Below, in pieces: positions 1 through 7,203 of a stretch of 64,000 nucleotides of DNA. The stretch's first letter is position 1. Each line of letters begins with the position of its first letter. Under the pieces are notes generated by a model. The model was not told where the DNA came from. It searched no databases and saw nothing but the letters and a program-made list of their open reading frames with translations. Origin of the DNA: Burkholderia sp. SRS-W-2-2016 (GTDB taxonomy: Bacteria > Pseudomonadota > Gammaproteobacteria > Burkholderiales > Burkholderiaceae); the NCBI RefSeq assembly GCF_001931485.1, contig NZ_MSDV01000071.1:1-64000 (forward strand), written 5' to 3'. A program made the position numbers and the translations under genes.

Positions 1-2
1 TC

Positions 3-860
3 AGCGGCTCGGAAGACGCGCGCGCATCGTTCAGCGCATGCAGCCACGCACCGGTGTACGCGCCGTGCTGCGCGCCGCCCGCCACCGCGGCAACCAGCGC
101 GTCAGCCCCGCTCGCGCAGAAGACCGTCGCGCATCCGCCGGGTCCCGGCGATATCCGCGACTGCCCGACCTGTCCGATCCTGATCGCGGTGCCCGCCGGC
201 TCGTTCGCGATGGGTAGCAATACTGACGATCCTTCCGAAAGGCCCGTGCATCGCGTGAGTATCGGCACTGCATTTGCGATCGGCAAATTTCCGGTGACGG
301 TCGAGCAATGGAATGTCTGCGTCGCCGCCAACGCGTGCCCGAAGCTCACGCCCGAAAGCAATGCCAACAAGGCAGCACCCGCGCGCGATCTGAGCTGGGA
401 CGACGCGCAGCAGTACATCAAATGGCTCGCCAAGACCACCGGCAAACCGTACCGTCTGCCCACCGAGGCCGAGTGGGAATACGCGGACCGCGGCGGCACC
501 ACGACCGCGTACTGGTGGGGCGACCAGATGCGCAAAGGCACGGCCAATTGCAAGGATTGCGGCGATCCGTGGCACAAGGAAGGACCGGAAAGCGTCGGTA
601 CTTTCAGCCCGAATCCGCTCGGCCTCCACGACATGAACGGCGGCGTGTGGGAATGGACCGCCGACTGCTGGCACAACTCCTACCAGGGCGCGCCCGTCGA
701 TGGACATGCATGGGACAGCCCCGGCTGCGAAGTGCGCGTGATTCGCGGCGGCTCGTGGCGCGAAGGCGGCGATTACATGCTCAGCGCGACGCGCTTCAAG
801 TACAGCGCGAGCGTGCGGCAATCGCAGGATGGTTTTCGCGTGGCGAGAGATCTGCACTGA
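3..860 (+). CDS. SUMF1/FGE-like protein, 5' end outside window
   Basis: The reading frame is open to the left edge, so the gene starts upstream; the first in-window start-like codon is GTG at 54. A Pro/Ala-rich linker leads into a formylglycine-generating-enzyme (SUMF1/EgtB/PvdO) fold. Visible landmarks are VPAGSFAMGS, RLPTEAEWEYADRGG, GLHDMNGGVWEW, VIRGGSW and the terminal GFRVARD. The cysteines that aerobic FGEs carry just after the RGGSW segment are missing here (that stretch reads REGGDYMLSATRF), so true formylglycine synthesis is unlikely. A binding or scaffold role is more plausible. It ends 45 bp from the end of the convergent Ser/Thr kinase gene. SUMF1-like proteins next to such kinases occur around type VI secretion loci, which could lie to the left (inference). 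Confidence 0.85.
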   Translation, partial: SGSEDARASFSACSHAPVYAPCCAPPATAATSASAPLAQKTVAHPPGPGDIRDCPTCPILIAVPAGSFAMGSNTDDPSERPVHRVSIGTAFAIGKFPVTVEQWNVCVAANACPKLTPESNANKAAPARDLSWDDAQQYIKWLAKTTGKPYRLPTEAEWEYADRGGTTTAYWWGDQMRKGTANCKDCGDPWHKEGPESVGTFSPNPLGLHDMNGGVWEWTADCWHNSYQGAPVDGHAWDSPGCEVRVIRGGSWREGGDYMLSATRFKYSASVRQSQDGFRVARDLH

Positions 861-905
861 GTCGCGCTTCTTCATTGAACCGGTCACCACCCGCTTGCGA
901 GTGGA

Positions 906-3119
906 TCAACGCGCGCGCGGCTTCGTCGTAATCGGCGCGAAATCCGCAACGATATGGGCCGCTCCGTACTTGCCGCCGATCTGCGCGAGCCGCGTATCCA
1001 GTGCGCGCAGATAGTCGGCGCGCGGCTCGCTTTCCGGGCGCATCGTGTCGAATAACTGCACCGGCGTAATCAGTAGCACCAACATTTCGGCGCCGAAAGG
1101 TTTGGCGACCGTCCAGTCGCCGCCACGGCCGATCGTCGCCGAATAGTTCGGCGGCGCCTGATTGTCTTTCATGCGCGGGCTCGGCACCATGTGCACGACG
1201 CTGCCGTCGAGCTGGAAATAGTCGACGGTCACATACGAGTCGAAACCCGGTGTACTCAGATCGACCACCAGTGCATCGCCTTCGCTCAGCAGCCCGCTCG
1301 ACGGCCGCACATGCAGCGACGCAATTCGACCCGCCTGCCAGTTACGCACCCAGTACGGCGCCAGTGCTTTGACGATGTCGCATTTGTCGTCGGCGAGCGG
1401 CTGCACGTCGAGCGACACGGTCTCGACACCCGGCACCGCGGCCAGCGTGTCTTTCAGATGCGTCACGCCATAGCGCTGCGAGACGAAACCACGCAACGTC
1501 AACGCGTGATCCTGCACCGCCGGCGACAACGCCGAACACGGCACCTGCGCGAGCGCCGGCGCTACCGCGGCGAGCGTTAGCGCGGGCTTCGGCGCGGCCG
1601 CTGCCGAAGTCGTGGTGGGTGGTACCGCGGATGCGGCTGCTATCGATGCAGTGGCGGATGTAGTCGACGGCGCGGCGATCGAACTGGCCGGCTCGTTAGC
1701 CGCTGTCGCGCCGCCGCCATTCGCAATTGCATTGGCATTGGCATTCGAATTCGCCGCCAGCGCCGACGCGCCGCCCGTCCGATCCACCTGATCGGATCGC
1801 GACGTCGCCACGTCCGCCGGCGCGGCTTGCCGCACCGGTCCCGCACGAAATGCGAATACGCCGACCGCGGCCGCGCACACGACCGCGAAACTCGCGAGCC
1901 CGACCTTCGCCAGCGTGCCGGACTTTTCCGCCCGCGCCTCATTGTCGAATTCGGCGATGAAGCGCGCGACGCTCGGCATCCGCGTGGTGCGATCGAACGA
2001 CAATGCGGAGCGCAGCGCACGCCATTGCCTCGCGTCGAGATTGGCCGGCCGCTGCGGCCTGAAATCGGCGTTGCGCGCCTGGGTCGCGGACAACCGGTCG
2101 AACGGATGATGACCGGTCAACAGCTCGTACGTGATGCAACCGAGCGCATAGATGTCGTCGCGCGGATCGGGCTCGCGATGCTCGATCATCTCCGGACTCG
2201 CATACGCGGGCGTCAACGCGCCGAGGCTGCCCGGATCGAATACGGTCGCGTCGCTTTCCTCTTCCGGCCGCTGGAATACCCGCGCGATACCGAAGTCGAT
2301 CACCTTCACTTCGGCGGTCGTCGTCAGAAACACATTGGCGGGTTTGAAGTCGCAATGCACGAAGCCGCGTTCGTGCGCATACGCGAGCGCCGCGCACATC
2401 CCGCGCACGATCGGCAGCGCGGCGCGCACCGGCATGCCCTGATAACCGGGTGTGCGCAGCAACTGGCTCAGCGGCTTGCCGCTCAGGTACTCCATCGTCA
2501 GATAGACGATCGGACCGTCGCGGTCGAAGTCGTACACGGTGATGATGTTGCGATGCGCGAGCACCTGCGCCTTGCGCGCCTCGCGCTGCAATGCGACCAG
2601 AGAATTCGGATTGCCGCGGAACTGGACGTTCAGTACCTTGATCGCGACATAAGGTTTGCGATCCGAAGCTTCGAGCTTGCGCAGATCGAGTGCTTTATAG
2701 ACGGTACCCATTCCGCCGACGCCGAGACACTCTTCGAGCACGAAGCGGTTATTCAGCGTGTCGCCGATGCCTTTGATCGTTTCATGGGGGGCGGCAGCCG
2801 ACGGCGGCGAAGTACTCGCGGCGCCCGCGCTGCCGGTGCTCGACGAACCGACCGAAGGCACTTCGATCGTGGTCTGCAAACCGGTTTCGTCGCCACCGGC
2901 CGCGACATTCGACATCCGCAGCAACTCGATGCGCCTGCGTACTTCCAGATAGAGATCTTCGGGGAGCGGCGTTTGCCGGTGCGCGGCGCCGAGCGTATCC
3001 AGCAGTTGCGTGCGGCCGGCCTCGCCGGACGCCAACACGCGGTCGAGCTGCGCAACGAACTCGTCGCGCGACAGCTCGCCGCTCTGGAAGTCGTGAATCA
3101 CACGCGCAAGGCTAGCCAT
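906..3119 (-). CDS. Membrane Ser/Thr protein kinase with C-terminal DUF4384-like region
   Basis: Predicted 737-aa transmembrane kinase. The N-terminal 120 residues form a helical/low-complexity region. The kinase domain (about 125-385) shows the Gly loop GVGGMG, the ATP-binding VAIK lysine, the catalytic loop HCDFKPANV, DFG in VIDFGIARVF and the SPE-type segment ASPEMIE. The HRD arginine is Cys, so it is a non-RD kinase. One membrane helix follows (ASFAVVCAAAVGVFAF), then an Ala/Thr/Ser-rich linker, a BON-like segment, and a C-terminal region resembling DUF4384 (VTVDYFQLDGSVVHMVPS), presumably periplasmic. I prefer the Met at 3119 (MASLARVIHDF) to the longer start at 3173; neither has a strong ribosome site. 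It is divergent from the GG-leader peptide genes and convergent with the SUMF1-like gene. PpkA-type kinases of type VI secretion are the nearest known analogues. Confidence 0.88.
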   Translation of the reverse strand: MASLARVIHDFQSGELSRDEFVAQLDRVLASGEAGRTQLLDTLGAAHRQTPLPEDLYLEVRRRIELLRMSNVAAGGDETGLQTTIEVPSVGSSSTGSAGAASTSPPSAAAPHETIKGIGDTLNNRFVLEECLGVGGMGTVYKALDLRKLEASDRKPYVAIKVLNVQFRGNPNSLVALQREARKAQVLAHRNIITVYDFDRDGPIVYLTMEYLSGKPLSQLLRTPGYQGMPVRAALPIVRGMCAALAYAHERGFVHCDFKPANVFLTTTAEVKVIDFGIARVFQRPEEESDATVFDPGSLGALTPAYASPEMIEHREPDPRDDIYALGCITYELLTGHHPFDRLSATQARNADFRPQRPANLDARQWRALRSALSFDRTTRMPSVARFIAEFDNEARAEKSGTLAKVGLASFAVVCAAAVGVFAFRAGPVRQAAPADVATSRSDQVDRTGGASALAANSNANANAIANGGGATAANEPASSIAAPSTTSATASIAAASAVPPTTTSAAAAPKPALTLAAVAPALAQVPCSALSPAVQDHALTLRGFVSQRYGVTHLKDTLAAVPGVETVSLDVQPLADDKCDIVKALAPYWVRNWQAGRIASLHVRPSSGLLSEGDALVVDLSTPGFDSYVTVDYFQLDGSVVHMVPSPRMKDNQAPPNYSATIGRGGDWTVAKPFGAEMLVLLITPVQLFDTMRPESEPRADYLRALDTRLAQIGGKYGAAHIVADFAPITTKPRAR

Positions 3120-3335
3120 TTGTGCGAAGCACCGCCGTTGCCGCTGGACCGTGTCGCATGCGACCGAAGCCACGCGGGTCGATAGAAAACCTGTCGTAAC
3201 CAGTTACATGTGCCCTTTCGATACTAGCTCCCGGTCTGCGCTTTCGCAAACCAGGCAAAACAGGCATCGCGCGCGCGAGCAATTGCGGCTGCGCCGGCGC
3301 GGTGTCGTGGATCGGCCAACAGCAATTGCTCAGGT

Positions 3336-3360
3336 GTCGGAGCGCGGCCACCGCTCTGAC
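3336..3360. promoter_or_regulatory. Imperfect palindrome, candidate enhancer site for a sigma-54 activator
   Basis: Half sites GTCGGAGCG and CGCTCTGAC flank a short centre. The palindrome lies about 105-125 bp upstream of the sigma-54-type promoter at 3463. That is the usual distance for the upstream activating sequence of a bacterial enhancer-binding protein. The protein that would bind is unknown. Confidence 0.45.
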
Positions 3361-3462
3361 CGTTCGCGCGCGCATCGTCTGCTCGTGCGGTACTACCGAA
3401 TCGGCCGCCAAACCCTTGTACGGCAGGCTTTTCCCATTTTCTTCAGGACACTTGAATAAGAC

Positions 3463-3478
3463 TGGCACAGCCTGTGCA
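3463..3478 (+). promoter_or_regulatory. Sigma-54 (-24/-12) promoter for GG-leader peptide 1
   Basis: TGGCAC, five bases, then GTGCA, with GG and GC separated by exactly ten bases. It differs from the consensus TGGCAC-N5-TTGCA at one conserved base. The predicted transcription start is near 3489, about 64 bp before the ATG at 3553. Confidence 0.7.
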
Positions 3479-3490
3479 TTAGTGATACCC

Positions 3491-3507
3491 GAGCAAACAA
3501 GTTGCTC
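3491..3507 (+). promoter_or_regulatory. 5'-UTR hairpin
   Basis: GAGCAA, five bases, TTGCTC form a perfect 6-bp stem just after the predicted sigma-54 start point. It could stabilise the 5' end of the peptide mRNA. The function is inferred only from position. Confidence 0.4.
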
Positions 3508-3552
3508 AAAACCACTCGCAACACTGCGAATACTTCTTTCAGGAGACTCACC

Positions 3553-3822
3553 ATGAAAACGCTGATCATCAAAGACCTGTCCGTCACCGAACAACTCGAC
3601 AGCAAGGCAATGCGCACCGTGCGCGGCGGCTTCGGCCCGAGCCTGTACTACAACTTCAGCCCGTACTCGGCGCCGAACAACAGCAAGACCCTCACCGCGA
3701 CGCAAGTGATCAACAACGAGCTGAACTTCCAGAACGCCAACGGCAACAACGTTGCTCTGGCCGGCGGCGCCATTACGAATATGAGCCCGTACCTCGTCTC
3801 GAGCAACAGCGCCAACCAGTAA
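3553..3822 (+). CDS. Double-glycine leader peptide 1 (89 aa)
   Basis: The 26-residue leader starts MKTLIIKDLS and ends MRTVRGG, followed by a 63-residue Asn/Ser-rich, cysteine-free core that ends in a MSPYLVSSN segment. The leader shares with the next two genes the pattern hydrophobic-I-(K/R)-D-L, LD, a Met six residues before the end, and Gly-Gly at positions 25-26. That is the hallmark of substrates cut by C39-type peptidase/ABC exporters. An AGGAGA ribosome site lies about 7 nt before this ATG; longer in-frame starts lie upstream of it and lack such a site. It is the first gene after the sigma-54 promoter. The core has no obvious lanthipeptide or microcin motif. It could be an exported signal, a toxin or a precursor that is modified; no exporter is visible in this window. 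Confidence 0.75.
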   Translation: MKTLIIKDLSVTEQLDSKAMRTVRGGFGPSLYYNFSPYSAPNNSKTLTATQVINNELNFQNANGNNVALAGGAITNMSPYLVSSNSANQ

Positions 3823-3830
3823 CGCGTCGC

Positions 3831-3867
3831 GCGGCGAAGCACCTGCTCGCGCAGGCCGCTTCGCCGC
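3831..3867 (+). promoter_or_regulatory. Strong intercistronic stem-loop between GG peptides 1 and 2
   Basis: An outer 10-bp stem GCGGCGAAGC / GCTTCGCCGC encloses an inner hairpin CCTGC-TCGC-GCAGG. No T-run follows, so it is more likely an mRNA stability or partial attenuation element than a full terminator. Confidence 0.6.
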
Positions 3868-3910
3868 GTTCCGCGTCTGTTCGCCTGCAATGCATTTCAG
3901 GAGCAACGCC

Positions 3911-4201
3911 ATGTCATCCCTCATGATTCGCGATCTGTCCGCTGCCCGCGAACTGGACCGCCGGAGCATGTCCGCGATCACCGGCGGTACCGGCAGCAAC
4001 GTGCCGATGCCGTCGGGCGGACTCGGCAGTCTCGCCGGCCTCGCCAACATCAACGTCACGGTGAACCAGAATCTGGTCCAGCAGCAATACGTGAACGTCG
4101 CGGCACTCAACAACATCGGCTCGATCGGCCCCAATGTCGTGCTGCCGTTCAAGCTCGACGTTTCCCCTTACCTGCAGGGCTCCAATTACGCCGCGGTGTA
4201 A
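3911..4201 (+). CDS. Double-glycine leader peptide 2 (96 aa)
   Basis: The leader MSSLMIRDLS...MSAITGG is exactly 26 residues, as in peptide 1, with Gly-Gly at 25-26. The 70-residue core begins Gly/Ser/Pro-rich and ends with a DVSPYLQGSN segment that matches the MSPYLVSSN end of peptide 1, so the two cores share a C-terminal signature although the rest differs. There are no cysteines. The start at 3911 is preceded by a CAGGAG ribosome site; the longer frame from 3890 lacks one. It lies 88 bp after peptide 1, across a strong stem-loop, and is probably co-transcribed. Export by a C39-type ABC transporter is inferred. Confidence 0.73.
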   Translation: MSSLMIRDLSAARELDRRSMSAITGGTGSNVPMPSGGLGSLAGLANINVTVNQNLVQQQYVNVAALNNIGSIGPNVVLPFKLDVSPYLQGSNYAAV

Positions 4202-4355
4202 GCGTCTGCAGCAGCATGGGAACGGGGGTTACCCCACTGCCGCTGCAGCGTCGCCGCCACACCGGCCGGGCCCGCATTTCCTATACTTAGAGTGCGTCGA
4301 GACCTCAGCACACCGAACCAGATACCAAACTACATACCGAACAACGTGCCAGCGC

Positions 4356-4397
4356 GGCGGCCGATTCCATAGCAGGATCGGCCGCCTGAGCGTTTTT
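4356..4397 (+). terminator. Stem-loop with T-tract before GG peptide 3
   Basis: A perfect 10-bp stem GGCGGCCGAT / ATCGGCCGCC is followed six bases later by TTTTT (4393-4397). It ends only 11 nt before the next ATG, so it may end the peptide 1-2 transcript or act as an attenuator in the leader of peptide 3. A TATACT box (4282-4287) upstream could be a separate promoter. Confidence 0.55.
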
Positions 4398-4408
4398 GTG
4401 GAGCCGTC

Positions 4409-4627
4409 ATGGCCAAGCTCATCATCAAGGATCTGACCGACAGCGTCGAACTCGATCGCGAGGCAATGGCCGCGATCGTCGGCGGCGCACGCGTCGGCGC
4501 GCGTTCGAGCATCGGCGCGCCGCTGGTGCCGCCCGCGACGCGGGTCGTCGAATATCCGCCCGGCTTTGCGGCCGCGCATCAGCGGATTGCCGATGTGAGT
4601 CTGGCGCGCAAGCGGCAGCGGCGCTGA
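4409..4627 (+). CDS. Double-glycine leader peptide 3 (72 aa)
   Basis: The leader MAKLIIKDLT...MAAIVGG is again 26 residues, with LD and the conserved Met in register with peptides 1 and 2. The core (46 residues) is very different: strongly basic, rich in Arg, Ala and Pro, ending KRQRR, and cysteine-free. Such a core looks more like a nucleic-acid or membrane-active peptide than like the neutral cores of peptides 1 and 2; this is inference. A GTGGAG ribosome site precedes the ATG. It sits directly downstream of a terminator-like hairpin. Confidence 0.68.
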   Translation: MAKLIIKDLTDSVELDREAMAAIVGGARVGARSSIGAPLVPPATRVVEYPPGFAAAHQRIADVSLARKRQRR

Positions 4628-4892
4628 TCGTTGCGCTAATCGTTGCGCTGACCGCCGCGCCAATCCAACCATTGGCCACCGATTGGTGGGACGCGTGCCG
4701 ACACTTCGGCTTGATATCTCCCGCGCTGCGCGCGCGTCCTTGCCTTCGCCCTTCTCCCACTCCCTTGACTGGCTTTGCGCGCCAGCGTGCGCGGGAAAAT
4801 CCTCGCTGCATCCGGATACATTGGCATAGGCCTTGCAGAAATCGGAGCGGGCGCCAGCTTGTGCGCGCCCACTCATCTCAAGGAGTATTGCC
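4628..4892 (+). other. Spacer with promoter before GG peptide 4
   Basis: 265 bp without a supported gene. It begins with a short tandem echo (ATCGTTGCGCT twice, near 4627-4651) and contains the sigma-54-type promoter at 4822. Confidence 0.5.
4822..4837 (+). promoter_or_regulatory. Sigma-54 (-24/-12) promoter for GG-leader peptide 4
   Basis: TGGCAT, five bases, TTGCA: a near-perfect match to TGGCAY-N5-TTGCA. The predicted start is near 4849, 44 bp before the ATG at 4893. Confidence 0.75.
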
Positions 4893-5099
4893 ATGAAAGC
4901 CGCTGTCATCATCAAGGACCTGCCGCATCGCGCCGGCGACGCACCCCACGAAAAAACGCTCACCGTCGAACAGATGAAATTGCTGCACGGCGGCCGCTCT
5001 GTCGTCGTCACAGTCGACGGCGGCAGCACGGCCCACGTCGACGATTTCGAAATCAATACCGCGATCTTCGAAGGCCGCATTCACGGGACCTATCTATAG
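4893..5099 (+). CDS. Double-glycine leader peptide 4 (68 aa), divergent leader
   Basis: It starts MKAAVIIKDL, so the IIKDL box is kept, but the leader is 34 residues and ends EQMKLLHGG with Gly-Gly at 33-34. The 34-residue core is Val/Asp/Gly-rich and slightly acidic, without cysteine. An AAGGAG ribosome site and its own sigma-54-type promoter lie in front. The longer leader and separate promoter suggest a distinct subtype of the same peptide family. No modifying enzyme or exporter is encoded next to it in this window. Confidence 0.68.
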   Translation: MKAAVIIKDLPHRAGDAPHEKTLTVEQMKLLHGGRSVVVTVDGGSTAHVDDFEINTAIFEGRIHGTYL

Positions 5100-5248
5100 G
5101 ACGCGCGACGTGTCCGCAATTGGAAACGCGGCACCCGGCCCGGGGGCAGTTCATTCCGGACGAAGCGGGTGCCGCTCGCATTTGCATTTGCGCGGCAGGC
5201 GCGCTTGAGCGGCCGCGTCGCTTCAATGCCTTCTGTCCATTTCCGCCT

Positions 5249-5264
5249 GGGCACATGGTTTGCT
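5249..5264 (+). promoter_or_regulatory. Sigma-54-type promoter for the DUF3309 gene
   Basis: GGGCAC, five bases, TTGCT. The GG/GC spacing is correct and the only mismatch to TGGCAC-N5-TTGCW is the first base. The predicted start is near 5276, about 62 bp before the ATG at 5338. Confidence 0.6.
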
Positions 5265-5337
5265 TTTCAGGAATAACCCTGCGGCCCGACGCGGCCAGGC
5301 TGTGAAAGCAGGCCATCAACCAGACGGAGATCACACC

Positions 5338-5493
5338 ATGCTAGGAACCATTCTTCTGATTGTGCTGATTCTGCTGCTCATCGGTGCTTTTCCGACGTGG
5401 CCTCACAGCCGCGCATGGGGCTACGGCCCGACAGGCGGACTCGGCGTTGTCCTGATCGTGGTGATCGTGCTGCTGATAGCCGGCGTGATATAG
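5338..5493 (+). CDS. DUF3309 family small membrane protein (51 aa)
   Basis: Two hydrophobic helices (MLGTILLIVLILLLIGAF and LGVVLIVVIVLLIAGVI) flank the conserved loop PTWPHSRAWGYGPTGG, which identifies DUF3309. A GGAG site sits about 10 nt before the ATG; the longer open frame from 5260 would overlap the promoter. The function is unknown; such proteins often behave as stress-induced inner-membrane peptides. A sigma-54-type promoter in front links it to the neighbouring GG-leader genes. Confidence 0.85.
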   Translation: MLGTILLIVLILLLIGAFPTWPHSRAWGYGPTGGLGVVLIVVIVLLIAGVI

Positions 5494-5635
5494 ACGATGC
5501 CCGTTGAACGGGCTCGATTGAATGCCTGATTGAATGCCGAATGGCCGCTGCTGGTCCCGAGCGTTGCGATGCGCGGGCCGGCGGCGGCTTTGTTGTTTCC
5601 GCGTTCATTTCCGCTCGATCACGCGGGAGCAGCCG

Positions 5636-5704
5636 ATGGAAAAATTACTCGCCACTCAGGTCGCGTTGATTACCGGCGCGAGTTCGCCAATTGGCTACGG
5701 CGCT
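5636..5704 (+). pseudogene. Remnant of a short-chain dehydrogenase N-terminus
   Basis: An ATG is followed by about 23 codons that read like an SDR start, with a nucleotide-binding motif VALITGASSPIGYG and then AAKA. Homology then stops and the sequence runs into the end of the opposite-strand kinase gene. Only the first beta-alpha unit of the Rossmann fold survives. It is probably the scar of a deletion or rearrangement at the edge of the catabolic cluster. Confidence 0.5.
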
Positions 5705-7203
5705 GCCAAAGCCAGTTCAACCCGCTCGCCTTCGATCAATTGCTCGAACAGATTCGCGTCGCCCATCTGGCCGCCTTTGAGCATCATTTCGATACCGTCG
5801 AGTTCCGCGCGATCGGAATGCAGGCGGCACATCGTAACGCCTGTCGCAAGCGGCGCGAGATAGGACAGCCCCCATGCATCGAGCGCGCGCACCGCGAAGC
5901 TCGACGTGTCGCCACCGGCAATGCCGATGCGTCGCAGTCGTACGGTTCCCAGTACCTGTTGAAGAAGCAGGCCGCAGGCTTGCGCAAGCCGCGCTTGGGG
6001 AGCGGGTTCCTGAGACTCATGAGCCTCTTGAGACTTTTGAGCTGGATTGGCAGCACTTTCCTGACTCGACGGCCGATTACCGGGCGCTATGTCCGCCGCT
6101 GTATTCGGCGCTTCATTCGTGCGTCGCCGCGCGGTAAATGCCAGTACGTTTCGTCCCGTGCGTAGTGCGGCGGCGATTGCCGCAACGCGTTCGACGAGAT
6201 AAACCTCTGACCGTTCGCCGGTCATCTGCTGGGGGTCCAGTTCTATCCGCAGATAGGAATACGCGGCTTCAATCTGCATTTCGGTAAGAGGCGAGAGACT
6301 GCCGGCCAATACAAATACCGGGCCGCTTGCCCGTGTTAATCGCGGCAAAGCTTCATTCTCCCGGGCCGATTCCGGGCGAGTGGTCGCCAACGCAAACGCA
6401 TAGGCCTGGGCGACGCTGCTCGCGCCGACTGCAAGCAGCGGTGCGGTGCGCGATGCCTGAGCCACCACGACTTTGCCGATCGCCTGCAAATGCGTATCGT
6501 CGAGTACATCGAATAGCAATGCATCGGGGTTCGTAGCGAGCTTGCGTCGTACTTCCGCCTGTACCGCCGCGTCGCCCAACGCATAACAACGCGTGTCGAT
6601 CAACCCGACCCGTTCAACGCCCTGCCGCTGCAAATGCACGCGCAAATCCGCTTCGTTCATCGGCGTCACCGGATGACGGCTCATCGTCGGATGGCGGTCG
6701 ATACGGTGAATACGTTGCTCGCCGTCATCCGCGCCGGCCGCCGCGAACAACTGACCGAACACGCAATAGCGCCGCAAATTCGGTTGTCCGCCGACTATCG
6801 CGACCAGTTCATTCCCGCAGTATTCGCGCAGCGTGCGGATCGCCACACCGATGCTGCCGGTATCCGGCGCGCTGTCGAACGTCGAGCAAACCTTGTAGTG
6901 CATCACGCGCACGCCTAGCGCGGCAAACGCGGCGCCGACGCGCGCGAGTTCCTGCTGTTGCGCGGCGGGCGACATCGTGCGCGCGGCGCCCGCCACGCCG
7001 AGTGCATCGAGCGGCCCAAGGTTCTCTAGCCGAGCGGCGTCGGGCGGCGCAAGGAACAGCATCGTGCGCAATCCGGCGCGCGCCAGATGTGCGAGCGTGT
7101 CGGTTGCGCCGGTGAAATCGTCGCCATAGAACGCATACGCGGGTCCGCTCGCGCGGGTTGCGCCGGATTCTTTCACGTCGCTAACAGCAGGAAACGCACT
7201 CAT
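5695..7203 (-). CDS. Four-carbon acid-sugar kinase family protein (DUF1537; OtnK/OiaK-like)
   Basis: A 502-aa ATP-dependent kinase for sugar-acid substrates. The N-terminal substrate domain starts with the family motif YGDDFTGATDT (about 22-32); the C-terminal half holds the nucleotide-binding domain (GIAGGDTSS and GVTMC). Length fits the OtnK/DtnK/OiaK family. The ATG at 7203 overlaps the stop of the RuBisCO-like gene (ATGA), so the two are translationally coupled, and longer upstream extensions are not needed. Pairing with a RuBisCO-like protein points to 3-oxo-isoapionate kinase (OiaK), whose product feeds the RuBisCO-like OiaX. The D-threonate/erythronate kinases normally sit beside PdxA2, which is absent here. 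Exact substrate is inferred. Confidence 0.8.
   Translation of the reverse strand: MSAFPAVSDVKESGATRASGPAYAFYGDDFTGATDTLAHLARAGLRTMLFLAPPDAARLENLGPLDALGVAGAARTMSPAAQQQELARVGAAFAALGVRVMHYKVCSTFDSAPDTGSIGVAIRTLREYCGNELVAIVGGQPNLRRYCVFGQLFAAAGADDGEQRIHRIDRHPTMSRHPVTPMNEADLRVHLQRQGVERVGLIDTRCYALGDAAVQAEVRRKLATNPDALLFDVLDDTHLQAIGKVVVAQASRTAPLLAVGASSVAQAYAFALATTRPESARENEALPRLTRASGPVFVLAGSLSPLTEMQIEAAYSYLRIELDPQQMTGERSEVYLVERVAAIAAALRTGRNVLAFTARRRTNEAPNTAADIAPGNRPSSQESAANPAQKSQEAHESQEPAPQARLAQACGLLLQQVLGTVRLRRIGIAGGDTSSFAVRALDAWGLSYLAPLATGVTMCRLHSDRAELDGIEMMLKGGQMGDANLFEQLIEGERVELALAAP

Larger units (their letters stand above)
3120..3552. other. Divergent regulatory region between kinase and GG-leader genes
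   Basis: About 430 bp without a convincing gene. It holds an AGCAATTGCT palindrome (3321-3330), a long imperfect palindrome (3336-3360), a sigma-54-type promoter (3463-3478) and a 5'-UTR hairpin (3491-3507), all oriented or placed for the plus-strand peptide genes. No matching -24/-12 element was found for the kinase strand. Confidence 0.6.

Noticed and set aside
3120..3173. Longer N-terminus of the kinase starting at 3173
   Set aside because: The extra 18 residues are Arg/Gln-rich with no family resemblance. The Met at 3119 gives a better start.
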